Under the pieces are notes generated by a model. It was not told the origin of the DNA, searched no databases, and was given only the letters and a program-made list of their open reading frames with translations. Below are positions 26,901 through 34,875 of a stretch of 43,572 bases of DNA, piece by piece. The DNA is from Sphaerisporangium sp. GTDB lineage: Bacteria; Actinomycetota; Actinomycetes; Streptosporangiales; Streptosporangiaceae. The stretch spans positions 1-43,572 of the forward strand of contig JAOPYI010000213.1 in assembly GCA_025964675.1 (NCBI GenBank), written 5' to 3'. The position numbers were made by a program, and so were the translations under genes. Positions within the stretch are counted from its first letter, which is position 1; every line of letters starts with the position of its first letter.

Positions 26901-27129
26901 GTTGCGCCTGCAGGGCCGCACCCTCCACCAGGTCGGCGTGCCGTACCACTGGGGCTGGGCCGGCGGCGGCGTGGTGACCGGCGACGCCGCCAACGACCTG
27001 ATGCCCATCGTGCTCGACCCCAACGTCTACATCCAGGAGGGCAAGGCCTCCACCTGCGACATCCGCCCAGGGCGGCGCCCCAGGGGCAAGGCCCTGCTCG
27101 ACCTCATCGAGGAGTACCGCCGTGAGTGA
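23935..27129 (+). CDS. fdhA: Formate dehydrogenase catalytic subunit, selenocysteine-containing (UGA at codon 190)
   Basis: The molybdopterin-bis-MGD oxidoreductase (1064 residues) oxidises formate to CO2. The N-terminal [4Fe-4S] motif is VCPYCAVGCGQ...GRLCPKG. The reading frame meets TGA at 24502-24504 in ENQARI-U-HSATVPGLGTSFG, exactly the active-site position of Sec in FDH (Sec190), and stays open on both sides in the same phase. Downstream motifs include CVVIQGSNMAECHPVGFQW, HIDPRFTRTSAMAD and the C-terminal MGD domain (YVLTTYRLTEHH; HWGWAGGG). No twin-arginine signal is present, so the subunit probably faces the cytoplasm. ATG 23935 or 23944 could be the start; neither has an ideal ribosome site. 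It overlaps fdhB by 8 bp. A conventional gene caller would split it in two. Confidence 0.93.
24502..24551 (+). promoter_or_regulatory. UGA(Sec) codon and bacterial SECIS hairpin
   Basis: Twelve bases after the in-frame UGA begins the upper stem GTCCCC (24517-24522) paired with GGGGAC (24528-24533), closed by loop GGTCT. A lower stem pairs CCGCCAC (24509-24515) with GTGGCGG (24545-24551). The loop GGUCU matches the apical AGGUCU loop of E. coli fdhF SECIS, with the invariant Gs recognised by SelB. Distance from UGA to loop is in the accepted range. Confidence 0.9.
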
Positions 27130-27868
27130 GCGCATGGGGTTCTTCACCGATACCAGCGTGTGCATCGGCTGCAAGGCGTGCGAGGTCGCCTGCAAGGAGT
27201 GGAACGACGTGCCCGACGACGGGTTCGTCTTCCGCGCCACGTCCTACGACAACACCGGCGCGCTGGGCGCCAGCACCTGGAGGCACGTGGCCTTCGTCGA
27301 GACCGCCGACAACTGGCTGATGGCCTCCGACGTGTGCAAGCACTGCACGCACGCCGCGTGCCTGGACGTCTGCCCCACCGGAGCGCTGTTCCGCACCGAG
27401 TTCGACACCGTGGTGGTCCAGGCGGACGTCTGCAACGGCTGCGGCTACTGCGTGCCGGCCTGCCCGTACGGCGTGATCGACCGCAGGGAGGACGACGGCC
27501 GGGCCTGGAAGTGCACGATGTGCTACGACCGCCAGCGCGGCGGCCTCGAACCGGCCTGCTCCAAGGCCTGCCCGACCGACTCCATCCAGTTCGGCCCGCT
27601 GGACGAGCTGCGCGAGCGAGCCGACGAGCGCCTGGCCGCCCTGCACGCCCAGGGCAGGAGCGAGGCCCGCCTGTACGGCGAGAGCCCCGGCGACGGGGTG
27701 GGCGGCGACGGCGCCTTCTTCCTGCTGATGGCCGAACCCGAGGTGTACGGCCTGCCTCCCGACCCCGTCGTCACCACCCGAGACCTACCGTCGATGTGGC
27801 GATGGGCCGCCGCGGCGGCGCTCACAATGGCAGCCGCGGCAGCGGCCTCGACGACCTGGAGACGGTGA
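27122..27868 (+). CDS. fdhB: Formate dehydrogenase iron-sulfur subunit
   Basis: The 248-residue four-cluster ferredoxin-like electron-transfer subunit passes electrons from FdhA toward the membrane subunit. The four Cys sets are CIGCKACEVAC, CKHCTHAACLDVCP, CNGCGYCVPACP and CTMCYDRQ...CSKACP. A C-terminal hydrophobic segment (AAAAALTMAAAAAAS) followed by TTWRR could anchor it in the membrane. GTG 27122 overlaps the fdhA stop by 8 bp and has GAGGAG upstream. Its own stop overlaps the next start (GTGA). Confidence 0.93.
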   Translation: MSERMGFFTDTSVCIGCKACEVACKEWNDVPDDGFVFRATSYDNTGALGASTWRHVAFVETADNWLMASDVCKHCTHAACLDVCPTGALFRTEFDTVVVQADVCNGCGYCVPACPYGVIDRREDDGRAWKCTMCYDRQRGGLEPACSKACPTDSIQFGPLDELRERADERLAALHAQGRSEARLYGESPGDGVGGDGAFFLLMAEPEVYGLPPDPVVTTRDLPSMWRWAAAAALTMAAAAAASTTWRR

Positions 27869-28896
27869 GGGTGGCACGCGAGCGGGCGATGGTGCCGAAG
27901 GCCGAGTTCAGCTCTTACTACGGCCGCCCGGTGATCAAGGCGCCGATCTGGCATGAGCCGAACATGCCGCTCTACCTCTACCTGGGCGGCGTGTCCGGCG
28001 CCTGTGCCGTGTCGGCGGCCCTGGAGGAGCTCCGTGCCGAGCCGTCACGACGCCTCGGCACGCTTGCCCGGCTGGGCTCGGCGCTCGGCTGCGCCACGGG
28101 GGCGATCTTCCTTGTCACCGAGCTCGGCCGCCCCGAGCGGTTCCTCAACATGATGCGTGTGTTCAAGCCGACCTCGCCGATGAGCATGGGATCGTGGATC
28201 CTGGCCGCGCACGGCGGGCTCTCGGCGGTGGCCGCGGGATCGGCCGTGACCGGCGTCCTTCCTTGGGCCGGCCGATCCGCCGCGCTCGCCTCGGGGGTCA
28301 CGGGGCCGCTGATGTCGACCTACACCGCCGTCCTGGTCGCGGACACCGCCGTGCCGGCCTGGCACGAGGCCCGTCGCGAGCTGCCCTTCCTGTTCGCGGG
28401 CAGCGCCATGGCCGGAGCCGGCGCCCTCGGGATGCTGGCCACGCTCGCAATGCCTGAGGAGGCGGCGCCCGTCAGGCGGATGGCCGTGCTCGGCGCGGCG
28501 CTGGAGACCGTGGCGGGCGCCGTCATGGAACGCCGCCTCGGCGCGCTCGCCGAGCCGTACCGGCGAGAACCCCTCATGCGGGCGGCCCGCCTGCTGACTG
28601 CGGGCGGCGGCGCATTGGCGGCCCTGTCCGCCGTGCCCGCCCGGCGGACGGGACGTACTGGGCGTGGAGCGCTGGCGGCCCTTTCCACCCTGCCGTCCCG
28701 GCGTACCGGCCGGGGTGGCCGTGTGGCGGGGATGGTGCTGGCGGCGGCCGCGGCCGCCGCACTGACCGCCGGTGCCGTGTGCACCCGTTTCGGCGTGCTC
28801 AGAGCGGGCCGTGCCTCAGCCGAGGACCCGGCGTACACGATCGTCCCCCAGCGCGAGCGGCTCGCCGCCGCGGAGCGCGACCAGGTCAGCGGATGA
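27865..28896 (+). CDS. NrfD/PsrC-like membrane subunit of formate dehydrogenase
   Basis: The 343-residue polytopic protein (about eight hydrophobic helices) probably hands electrons to menaquinone. It opens SSYYGRPVIKAPIWHEPNMPLYLYLGGVSG, typical of NrfD-family FDH subunits in actinobacteria, with TELGRPERFLNMMRVFKP next. GTG 27865 overlaps the fdhB stop by 4 bp, with GGAGAC upstream. Residues 249-286 are a 19-residue tandem duplication (GALAALSAVPARRTGRTGR and a near copy) in a loop near the C-terminus. The gene end overlaps the end of selD by 11 bp on the other strand. Confidence 0.88.
   Translation: MRVARERAMVPKAEFSSYYGRPVIKAPIWHEPNMPLYLYLGGVSGACAVSAALEELRAEPSRRLGTLARLGSALGCATGAIFLVTELGRPERFLNMMRVFKPTSPMSMGSWILAAHGGLSAVAAGSAVTGVLPWAGRSAALASGVTGPLMSTYTAVLVADTAVPAWHEARRELPFLFAGSAMAGAGALGMLATLAMPEEAAPVRRMAVLGAALETVAGAVMERRLGALAEPYRREPLMRAARLLTAGGGALAALSAVPARRTGRTGRGALAALSTLPSRRTGRGGRVAGMVLAAAAAAALTAGAVCTRFGVLRAGRASAEDPAYTIVPQRERLAAAERDQVSG
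28609..28722 (+). repeat. 57-bp in-frame tandem duplication inside the NrfD-like gene
   Basis: Two adjacent 57-bp units (28609-28665 and 28666-28722) encode 19 residues each, 15 of which are identical. Several wobble positions differ, so the duplication is not brand new. It enlarges an Arg-rich extramembrane loop. Confidence 0.8.
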
Positions 28897-29866
28897 GGAG
28901 CGTTGGGCCGTCGGCGGCCACCAGCTCCCCGATGATGGGTGCGCCGGGTACCTCGCCGACCACAATGAGGCCGCCCGAGGTCTGGGCGTCGGCTAGGAGT
29001 AGGAGGGTTTCCTCGTTCGCGCTTCCTGGGTCCAGGTGTGGTTCCACCCAGGTCAGGTTGCGCCGGGTGCCGCCGCTGACGTAGCCCGCGCGCACCGCCT
29101 CGCGTGCCCCTTCCACGTACGGCACGGCCGAGGTGTCGATCACCGCGGTCACGCCGCTCGCCCTGGCGAGCTTGTACAGATGACCGAGCAGCCCGAACCC
29201 GGTCACATCGGTCGCGCACGTCGCCCCCGCCGCCAGCGCGGCCCGCGAGGCGTCCCTGTTCAGCGTGGTCATGACGGCGATGGCCTGCGCGAAGACCTCA
29301 CCGGTCGCCTTGTGCCTGGTGTTGAGCACGCCGACGCCCAGCGGCTTGGTCAGCGACAGCGGCAGTCCCGGGCGCCCCGCCCCTATGCGCAGCAGCCGAT
29401 CGGGGTCGGCCAGGCCGGTCACGGCCATGCCGTACTTCGGCTCCGGGTCGTCCACACTGTGGCCGCCCGCCACGTGGCATCCGGCCTCGTCCGCGGCGTC
29501 CAGGCCTCCGCGCAGCACTTCGGTGACCAGCTCCAGTGGCAGCACGTCGCGGGGCCAGCCGAGCAGGTTGACCGCGATCAGCGGCTCGCCGCCCACCGCG
29601 TACACATCCGACACGGCGTTGGTCGCCGCGATACGGCCCCAGGTGTAGGCGTCGTCCACCACGGGGGTGAAGAAGTCGGCGGTCGCGATGACGGCGCGGC
29701 TCCCGTCGATCCGGACCGCCGCCGCGTCGTCGCCGTCGTCCAGGCCGATGAGCAGGTCGTCGCTCACGGGCCTGACCAGACCCGCGACGATTGACTCCAG
29801 CTCGCCAGGGGGGATCTTGCAGGCGCACCCGCCGCCGTGCGCGTATTGCGTCAGCCGTATTGTCAT
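28886..29866 (-). CDS. selD: Selenide, water dikinase (selenophosphate synthetase)
   Basis: The 326-residue enzyme makes selenophosphate from selenide and ATP for SelA. The catalytic N-terminus is HGGGCACKIPP: Cys14, Cys16 and Lys17 correspond to the essential Cys/Lys of SelD (Cys here, not Sec). Further motifs are DDAAAVRIDG, TADFFTPVVDDAYTWGRIAA, GGEPLIAVNLLGWP, GGHSVDDPEPKYGMAVTG and TDVTGFGLLGH. ATG 29866 lies only 19 bp from the 5' end of tRNA-Sec on the opposite strand, so the promoters must overlap. The coding sequence looks intact. Confidence 0.95.
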   Translation of the reverse strand: MTIRLTQYAHGGGCACKIPPGELESIVAGLVRPVSDDLLIGLDDGDDAAAVRIDGSRAVIATADFFTPVVDDAYTWGRIAATNAVSDVYAVGGEPLIAVNLLGWPRDVLPLELVTEVLRGGLDAADEAGCHVAGGHSVDDPEPKYGMAVTGLADPDRLLRIGAGRPGLPLSLTKPLGVGVLNTRHKATGEVFAQAIAVMTTLNRDASRAALAAGATCATDVTGFGLLGHLYKLARASGVTAVIDTSAVPYVEGAREAVRAGYVSGGTRRNLTWVEPHLDPGSANEETLLLLADAQTSGGLIVVGEVPGAPIIGELVAADGPTLLIR

Positions 29867-29885
29867 ACCTGTATTTTCTTCTCCT

Positions 29886-29978
29886 GGAGGCGTCCGGGTG
29901 CCTGGTGGCCCCCGCGGTCTTCAAAACCGACGAGGCCGAGGATCTCGGCCTGGCGGGTTCGATTCCCGTCCGCCTCCG
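29886..29978 (+). tRNA. selC: tRNA-Sec (anticodon UCA)
   Basis: The gene is 93 nt. The acceptor stem GGAGGCG (29886-29892) pairs with CGCCTCC (29971-29977), with discriminator G29978. The anticodon loop CTTCAAA (29919-29925) holds TCA at 29921-29923. A long variable arm (AGGCCGAG / CTCGGCCT) and a T-arm GGGTTCGATTCCC are present. The long extra arm, UCA anticodon and G73 are diagnostic for selenocysteine tRNA. CCA is not encoded. selA begins 37 bp downstream on the same strand. Confidence 0.95.
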
Positions 29979-30015
29979 CTTCATATTCCATTGGGCTGGT
30001 TTATGCTCCTCTAGC

Positions 30016-31296
30016 GTGGTCGACCTTCGCAGGAACGTGCCGCGCACCGACGCCGTGCTGGCCGATCCCCGGCTGGTCACCGCCGCCGAGCGGCTCGGCA
30101 GGCCGCTGGTCAAGGCCGCCGTCAACCAGGCCCAGGAGCGCGCCAGGGCGGGCGCCATCGCGCCCGCGCAGGTCGCCGAGTCCGTACTGGAGGCGCTGCG
30201 CGCGCTCGGACCGCTGCGCCGGGTCATCAACGCGACCGGCGTGCTTCTGCACACCAACCTCGGCCGGGCGCCGCTGTCCGCCTCCGCCATCCGGGCTGTC
30301 ACCACCGCCGCCGGGCCCACCGACGTGGAGTTCGACCTGGAAACCGGCACCCGAGGGCGCCGGGGGCGCGGCGCGATGGCCGCCCTCGCCGCGGCCGTGC
30401 CCGCGGCCGAGGCCGTCCACGTCGTCAACAACAACGCGGCGGCGCTCGTGCTCGCCGCCACGGCCCTGGCCTCGGGACGGGAGATCGTCATCAGCCGGGG
30501 CGAGCTGGTCGAGATCGGCGACGGCTTCCGCATCCCCGACCTGCTGGTCTCTACCGGTGCGCGGCTACGTGAGGTCGGCACCACAAACCGCACCCACCTG
30601 TCCGACTACGCCGACGCCATCGGGCCTGGCACCGGCTTCGTGCTCAAGGTTCACCCGTCCAACTTCCGCGTCGAGGGGTTCACCGGGGCCGTCGAGGTCG
30701 ATGAGCTCGCCGGGCTCGGGGTGCCCGTGGTCGTCGACATAGGCTCGGGGCTGCTGGAGCGTGAGCCGTCACTGCCCGGCGAGCCGGCCGCCGCCGACGT
30801 GCTGCGCGCGGGCGCGGACCTTGTCACCGCCAGCGGTGACAAGCTCCTCGGCGGCCCGCAGGCCGGGCTTCTGCTCGGACGCCGCGACATCGTCGAGCGG
30901 CTCAGGCGCCACCCGCTGGCCAGGGCCCTGCGGGTGGACAAGCTGACTCTCGCCGCGCTGGAGGCGACGTTGCGCGATCCGGCGCCGCCGGTCGTCTCGG
31001 CCCTGCACGCCGACCCCGCGCTGCTCGCCAAGCGCGCCGAGACGATCGCCGCCACGCTGCGGCTGGCAGGCGTCGACGCTGCGGCCGTGCCGAGCCTCGC
31101 CACGGTCGGCGGCGGCGGCGCCCCGGGCGTCACCCTGCCCAGCGCCGCGGTCAGCCTCCCGTTCGGGCTGGCCGGACGGCTGCGCTCCCATGAGCCCGCC
31201 GTCGTCGGCCGGATCGAGAACGACCGCCTTCTGCTGGACCTGCGCGCCGTCCCACCGGAGGAGGACGGAGAACTGCTGCGGACGGTGACCGGGTGA
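30016..31296 (+). CDS. selA: L-seryl-tRNA(Sec) selenium transferase
   Basis: The 426-residue PLP enzyme converts Ser-tRNA(Sec) to Sec-tRNA(Sec). Conserved segments are RRVINATGVLLHTNLGRAPLS, HVVNNNAAALVLAA, GDGFRIPDLL, EVGTTNRTHLSDYADAI, KVHPSNFRVEGFTG and the PLP-lysine loop TASGDKLLGGPQAG (Lys276). I start it at GTG 30016 because the frame upstream runs through tRNA-Sec. No strong ribosome site is visible there. It is shorter than E. coli SelA at the N-terminus, as usual in actinobacteria. The stop overlaps the start of the selB remnant (GTGA). Confidence 0.93.
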   Translation: MVDLRRNVPRTDAVLADPRLVTAAERLGRPLVKAAVNQAQERARAGAIAPAQVAESVLEALRALGPLRRVINATGVLLHTNLGRAPLSASAIRAVTTAAGPTDVEFDLETGTRGRRGRGAMAALAAAVPAAEAVHVVNNNAAALVLAATALASGREIVISRGELVEIGDGFRIPDLLVSTGARLREVGTTNRTHLSDYADAIGPGTGFVLKVHPSNFRVEGFTGAVEVDELAGLGVPVVVDIGSGLLEREPSLPGEPAAADVLRAGADLVTASGDKLLGGPQAGLLLGRRDIVERLRRHPLARALRVDKLTLAALEATLRDPAPPVVSALHADPALLAKRAETIAATLRLAGVDAAAVPSLATVGGGGAPGVTLPSAAVSLPFGLAGRLRSHEPAVVGRIENDRLLLDLRAVPPEEDGELLRTVTG

Positions 31297-31593
31297 AGCA
31301 TCTCGTGGCCACTGCCGGGCATGTCCATCACGGCAAGCCGACCCTCGTACGGGCGCTGACCGGGATGGAGCCCGACAGGCTCGCCGTTCCTCAGGACGGC
31401 CGAGCTGGCAGCCATGGGCGTGGTCCCGCCGGACGGCCCGGTCGCCGGCGACCGGCACGCCGACCGGGCGCACTGGGCCGCCCTCCCCGCACGCCTGGCC
31501 GACGTGGTCCGCGAGCATGACACGGCTGGGGGCCGCTGCCTCCGCGCGTCCGTTTTCGCGGGAGCTCAGCCCTCAGAAATGCCCTCGCACTGA
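31293..31593 (+). pseudogene. selB: Gutted selB (selenocysteine-specific elongation factor) remnant
   Basis: The first 31 codons (31293-31385) match the start of SelB: ATAGHVHHGKPTLVRALTGM then EPDRLA. The invariant P-loop GHVDHGK(S/T)T has two changes, D to H and S/T to P. The G2-G5 motifs and EF-Tu-like domains are missing. After one extra base the frame continues from 31387 as FLRTAELAAMGVVPPDGPVA...RAHWAALPARLADVVREH, which resembles the SelB segment just after the EF-Tu-like domains. It ends at TGA 31591-31593 without the winged-helix mRNA-binding domains. Intact SelB is about 580-620 residues; only about 300 bp remain. It overlaps the selA stop exactly where an intact selB would begin. 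Confidence 0.85.
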
Positions 31594-31609
31594 CCTACGG
31601 CGAGCGCCG

Positions 31610-32401
31610 TCAAGCGTCGCCCGGCTGCCGCGGGCCGGGGGCGCGGCGGAAGGAGAACGGCTCGCTGTCGCGCCCCGGGATCACGAACCAGCACTCGCCC
31701 GTGCCATCGCTGTCGAGCAGCTGGAAGAACGCGTCGGCGACAGCCGAGACGTCGAGGATCGGGAACCCGATCCGCTCCAGCATGGCCTTGCCCTCGTCAC
31801 CCAGGATCGCGGTGTCGGCGAACGACGGGCAAAGGCCCTGCACCTTGATGCCGAGGGACGCCAGCTCGGGGCCGAGCGAGCGGACGAGCCCGACGACGGC
31901 GTGCTTGTTGGCGGCGTAGATGGGATCCTCGGGGATGCCCACGATCCCTGCCATGCTGGCGGTCGCAACAATCGTGCCGCCCCCCGAGGCCAGCATCGCC
32001 GGGATCGCGGCGTGCACGCCGAACACGACGCCGTCGAGGTTGACGCCCATCGCGGCCCGGTAGCGGGCGATGTCGAAGTCCTCGCCCAGCCCGCAGCGCG
32101 AGACGATGCCGGCGTTGAGGAAGGCGAGGTCCAGCCGGCCGTACCGCTCGACAACGGCGGCCACCGCGGCCCTGTTGTCCTCCAGCCGCGACACGTCGCA
32201 GTGCACGAACGTCCCGCCGATCGCGTCGGCCACGTCCTTGCCGGCGGCGTCGTCCACGTCGGCGAGCACGACCCGGGCACCTCCCGAGGCCAGCCGGCGG
32301 GCCACCGCGGCGCCGATGCCGTTGCCGCCGCCGGTGACCAGGGCCACCGTGCCCGCCAGCCTGTCGCTGCGGATGATGTTCGAGGTGCCGTTCTCGCTCA
32401 C
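31610..32401 (-). CDS. SDR family oxidoreductase
   Basis: The 263-residue classical short-chain dehydrogenase has cofactor motif VALVTGGGNGIGAAVARRLA, LNAGIVSR (NAG), catalytic Ser in TASMAGIVG and YAANK (YxxxK). GTG 32401 overlaps the stop of the acyl-CoA dehydrogenase by 4 bp, so the two are translationally coupled. The residues after about 240 (CWFVIPGRDSEPFSF) are not standard. Pairing with an acyl-CoA dehydrogenase suggests a fatty- or alicyclic-acid oxidation step; the substrate is unknown. Confidence 0.9.
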   Translation of the reverse strand: MSENGTSNIIRSDRLAGTVALVTGGGNGIGAAVARRLASGGARVVLADVDDAAGKDVADAIGGTFVHCDVSRLEDNRAAVAAVVERYGRLDLAFLNAGIVSRCGLGEDFDIARYRAAMGVNLDGVVFGVHAAIPAMLASGGGTIVATASMAGIVGIPEDPIYAANKHAVVGLVRSLGPELASLGIKVQGLCPSFADTAILGDEGKAMLERIGFPILDVSAVADAFFQLLDSDGTGECWFVIPGRDSEPFSFRRAPGPRQPGDA

Positions 32402-33618
32402 AGTGGTAGCCCTCCGGTGGCGGCGTTGGTGGAGCCTGTGGCACGGTACGCCGCGATCGTACGCTCGGCGATCCGCATCTGGTGGATCTCGTCGGCCCCA
32501 TCGGCGAAGCGCGCCCATCGGGCGTGCTGGAACATCTCGGCCAGCGGGGTGTCGGTAGAGTAACCCAGTGCCCCGTGCACCTGGATCGCGCGGTCGATGA
32601 TGCGGTTGAGGCTGTTGGCCACGAAATGCTTGGCCATCGATACCTCGGTACGGAAGTCCTCACCCTTGTCGATCTTCGAGGCGGCGTGCAGGACCATGAG
32701 CTTGCTCTGGTACAGCTCCATGGCCGAGTCGGCGATCAGCCACTGGATGCCCTGCTTCTCCGCCAGCGGCGACCCGTGGCTGTACCTGTTCAGAGCGCGG
32801 TCGACCATCATGTCGAGCGCCGTCTCGGCCTGCGAGATCCAGCGCATGCAGTGGGCCAGCCTCGCCGGTCCGAGGCGGTACTGCCCCAGCCGGTGGCCGT
32901 TGCCGCGCCCGCCGAGCATCTGGCCGCCGGGCAGGCGAAGGCCGGTGATGACGATCTCACTGTGGCCGGTGGAGCCGTGCATGGTCTCGACCTCCCGGAC
33001 GTCGTTCCACCCCTGCTGCGGCAGGTCGACGAGGAAGGCGCTGTTGGCGCCCCGGGAGCCTTCCGGCATGTCGAGCTCGGTCTTGGCGATAAGGATGGCG
33101 AAGCTCGCCCGGCGGGCGTTGGAGATGAACCACTTGTGGCCGTCGATGACCCACTCGCCGCCGTCCTCGACCGCCTTGGTGCGGATCAGCGTGGGGTCGG
33201 AGCCCGCCACCTCCGGCTCGGTCATCGCGAAGCATGATGTCTTCGTGCCGTCGAGGAGCGGCCTGAGGTATCTCTCCTTCTGCTCGTCGTTCCCCCAGTG
33301 CAGCAGCGTGTGCATGTTGCCCTCGTCGGGGGCCGCGCAGTTGAGCACCCACGGCCCCACCCGTACCTTGGCCGCCTCGGCCTGCACCATGGCCAGCCCG
33401 ACGTGCCCAAGGCCCATGCCGCCCCACTCCTTCGGCATGTGCGGGAGCCACAGCCCTTCGGAGCGCGCCTGCCGCCGCAGCTCGAACAGGACACGGAGGT
33501 ATTCCTCGCGGTTCCCCTCCAGGCCCTCGACCGCGGGGATGACGGTTCCCTGGACGAACGCCCGCACGCGCGCGCGGATCTCCTCGTGCTCGGGCGCGAG
33601 CGTGAAGTCGATGGCCAT
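32398..33618 (-). CDS. Acyl-CoA dehydrogenase (ACAD10/11-like)
   Basis: The 406-residue FAD enzyme introduces the alpha-beta double bond into an acyl-CoA. Motifs in order are LPHMPKEWGGMGLGHVGLA, CFAMTEPEVAGSDPTLIRT, GHKWFISNARRASFAI, STGHSEIVI, QVHGALGYSTDTPLAEM and the C-terminal ARFADGADEIHQMRIAERTI. The sequence resembles the ACAD10/11 subgroup. ATG 33618 is a clear start. A probable promoter lies in the AT-richer patch at 33655-33705. It forms a two-gene unit with the SDR. Confidence 0.9.
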   Translation of the reverse strand: MAIDFTLAPEHEEIRARVRAFVQGTVIPAVEGLEGNREEYLRVLFELRRQARSEGLWLPHMPKEWGGMGLGHVGLAMVQAEAAKVRVGPWVLNCAAPDEGNMHTLLHWGNDEQKERYLRPLLDGTKTSCFAMTEPEVAGSDPTLIRTKAVEDGGEWVIDGHKWFISNARRASFAILIAKTELDMPEGSRGANSAFLVDLPQQGWNDVREVETMHGSTGHSEIVITGLRLPGGQMLGGRGNGHRLGQYRLGPARLAHCMRWISQAETALDMMVDRALNRYSHGSPLAEKQGIQWLIADSAMELYQSKLMVLHAASKIDKGEDFRTEVSMAKHFVANSLNRIIDRAIQVHGALGYSTDTPLAEMFQHARWARFADGADEIHQMRIAERTIAAYRATGSTNAATGGLPL

Positions 33619-33767
33619 GGGGCTCCCTGGGCGCGATCCGCGGGTAGGTTCGGCCTTCTAATACGATTGTTTGACGTTTTCAGTCACTTGCCCGATTACC
33701 CTAGGCGAGTCGCACACCGCCGACAACGTCCCACTGCTGGGCCGACACCGTCCTCGGTGAGCGGCCC

Positions 33768-34724
33768 CTAGCTCCAGAGGGTGACGTGGATGGAAGGGCG
33801 GAAGCGGCCGACGCTGACGCCCGGGCCGCGCAGCATGGCCTGCGTGGCACGCGGGGTGGTGATGAACCGGATGAGCTCCGCCGCCGCCGGCGGCGCACCG
33901 TGCTCGGCGAGGGTGAACGTCGCCCACACGCCGTCGAACCGCAGGGTCTGGCCGGCGACGCGGACGAGACGTCCCTTCGCCAGGTCCTGCGCCACCGCGA
34001 ACGAGACCGTCGGCGCCACGCCGTTGTTGCGCTTGACCTCCTCCAGCGCCGCCGCGTGGCTCTGGAAGATCTGCTGGTGCTCCTCGGGCACGTTGAGGCG
34101 GCGCAGGATGTACGGGATCACTCCGATGTTCGCCCCGGCGGAGGGGCCGAGCAGCCAGGTCTGCTCGCGCAGCCGGTGGGCGTCGCCGTCGAGCCTGGCA
34201 ACGGGGTGGTCTGGACTGGACACCACGACGACCTGGTAGTTGAGGAACGGCTGGCAGGCCAGCGAGACGTCCGGGCTACCCGGTTGCGGCCCGATCGCCA
34301 CATCGACGGTGCGGGAGTGCAGCAACCCGCTGAAGCGCCGAGGGTCGTGCACGCTCAGCTCCACCTCCAGGTCGGCGGCCCTGGCGGCGAACAGCCCGAT
34401 CAGGCCGGGAGCCGCGTGCTCGGCGAACATGCTGGACGCGGCGACGCGCAGCAGCCTGCGGCCGCGGCCCGCCTGGCTGACCTCGATGATCGTGCGCTCC
34501 TGCAGGCTGAGCATCTCGGCCGCGCGGCTCGCCAGCCGCAACCCGCCGGGCGTGAAGGCGAGCCCGGACGCGGTCCGTGTGAAGAGCCGGTCGCCGAGCT
34601 CCTTGCGCAGCTGGCCGATGTGCAGGGAGACGGCCGCCTCCGACACCTCGAGCTCCGCCGCCGCCTGCTTGACCGAACCGAGCCGCACCACGGTGGCGAA
34701 AGCGCGTAGCTGGGTTGGCGTCAC
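33768..34724 (-). CDS. LysR-family transcriptional regulator
   Basis: The 318-residue regulator has an N-terminal winged HTH (TPTQLRAFATVVRLGSVKQA; EVSEAAVSLHIGQLRKELG; LFTRTASGLAFTPGG) and a periplasmic-binding-like effector domain (about 90-300). The start is GTG 34724. It lies between the cox operon end and the acyl-CoA dehydrogenase unit, on the same strand as both. It is separated from coxE by a terminator-like hairpin. It could control the cox operon, whose Cys/Mo enzymes are often regulated by LysR proteins in actinobacteria, but this is inference. Confidence 0.88.
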   Translation of the reverse strand: MTPTQLRAFATVVRLGSVKQAAAELEVSEAAVSLHIGQLRKELGDRLFTRTASGLAFTPGGLRLASRAAEMLSLQERTIIEVSQAGRGRRLLRVAASSMFAEHAAPGLIGLFAARAADLEVELSVHDPRRFSGLLHSRTVDVAIGPQPGSPDVSLACQPFLNYQVVVVSSPDHPVARLDGDAHRLREQTWLLGPSAGANIGVIPYILRRLNVPEEHQQIFQSHAAALEEVKRNNGVAPTVSFAVAQDLAKGRLVRVAGQTLRFDGVWATFTLAEHGAPPAAAELIRFITTPRATQAMLRGPGVSVGRFRPSIHVTLWS

Positions 34725-34804
34725 GCGTGAAACGCTACTTCACGAACCTCTCCGTCAGGAATGACGGCGGTGAGACTGTCGGCTTCCGGTCAGCGGAGCA
34801 AAGG

Positions 34805-34850
34805 GCGCACCTCGCTGGAGGCTCCAGGCGCTGCCTGGCCGCAGGTGCGC
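34805..34850 (-). terminator. Nested hairpin terminator after coxE
   Basis: Outer arms GCGCACCT (34805-34812) and AGGTGCGC (34843-34850) pair perfectly. An inner hairpin CCAGGC-GCT-GCCTGG (824-838 within 34,xxx) sits inside. It lies 25 bp past the coxE stop. It probably ends the cox transcript before the LysR gene. Confidence 0.6.
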
Positions 34851-34875
34851 GTGGTCACCGCCTCCCCGGGCAGCG

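Noticed and set aside
27160-27864. Fusion of extra N-terminal 235 residues to the NrfD-like subunit
   Set aside because: This part is fdhB read in the wrong frame; the GTG at 27865 with GTGA overlap is the proper start.
29791-30015. N-terminal extension of SelA
   Set aside because: The open frame upstream of 30016 runs through the tRNA-Sec gene and has no SelA similarity.
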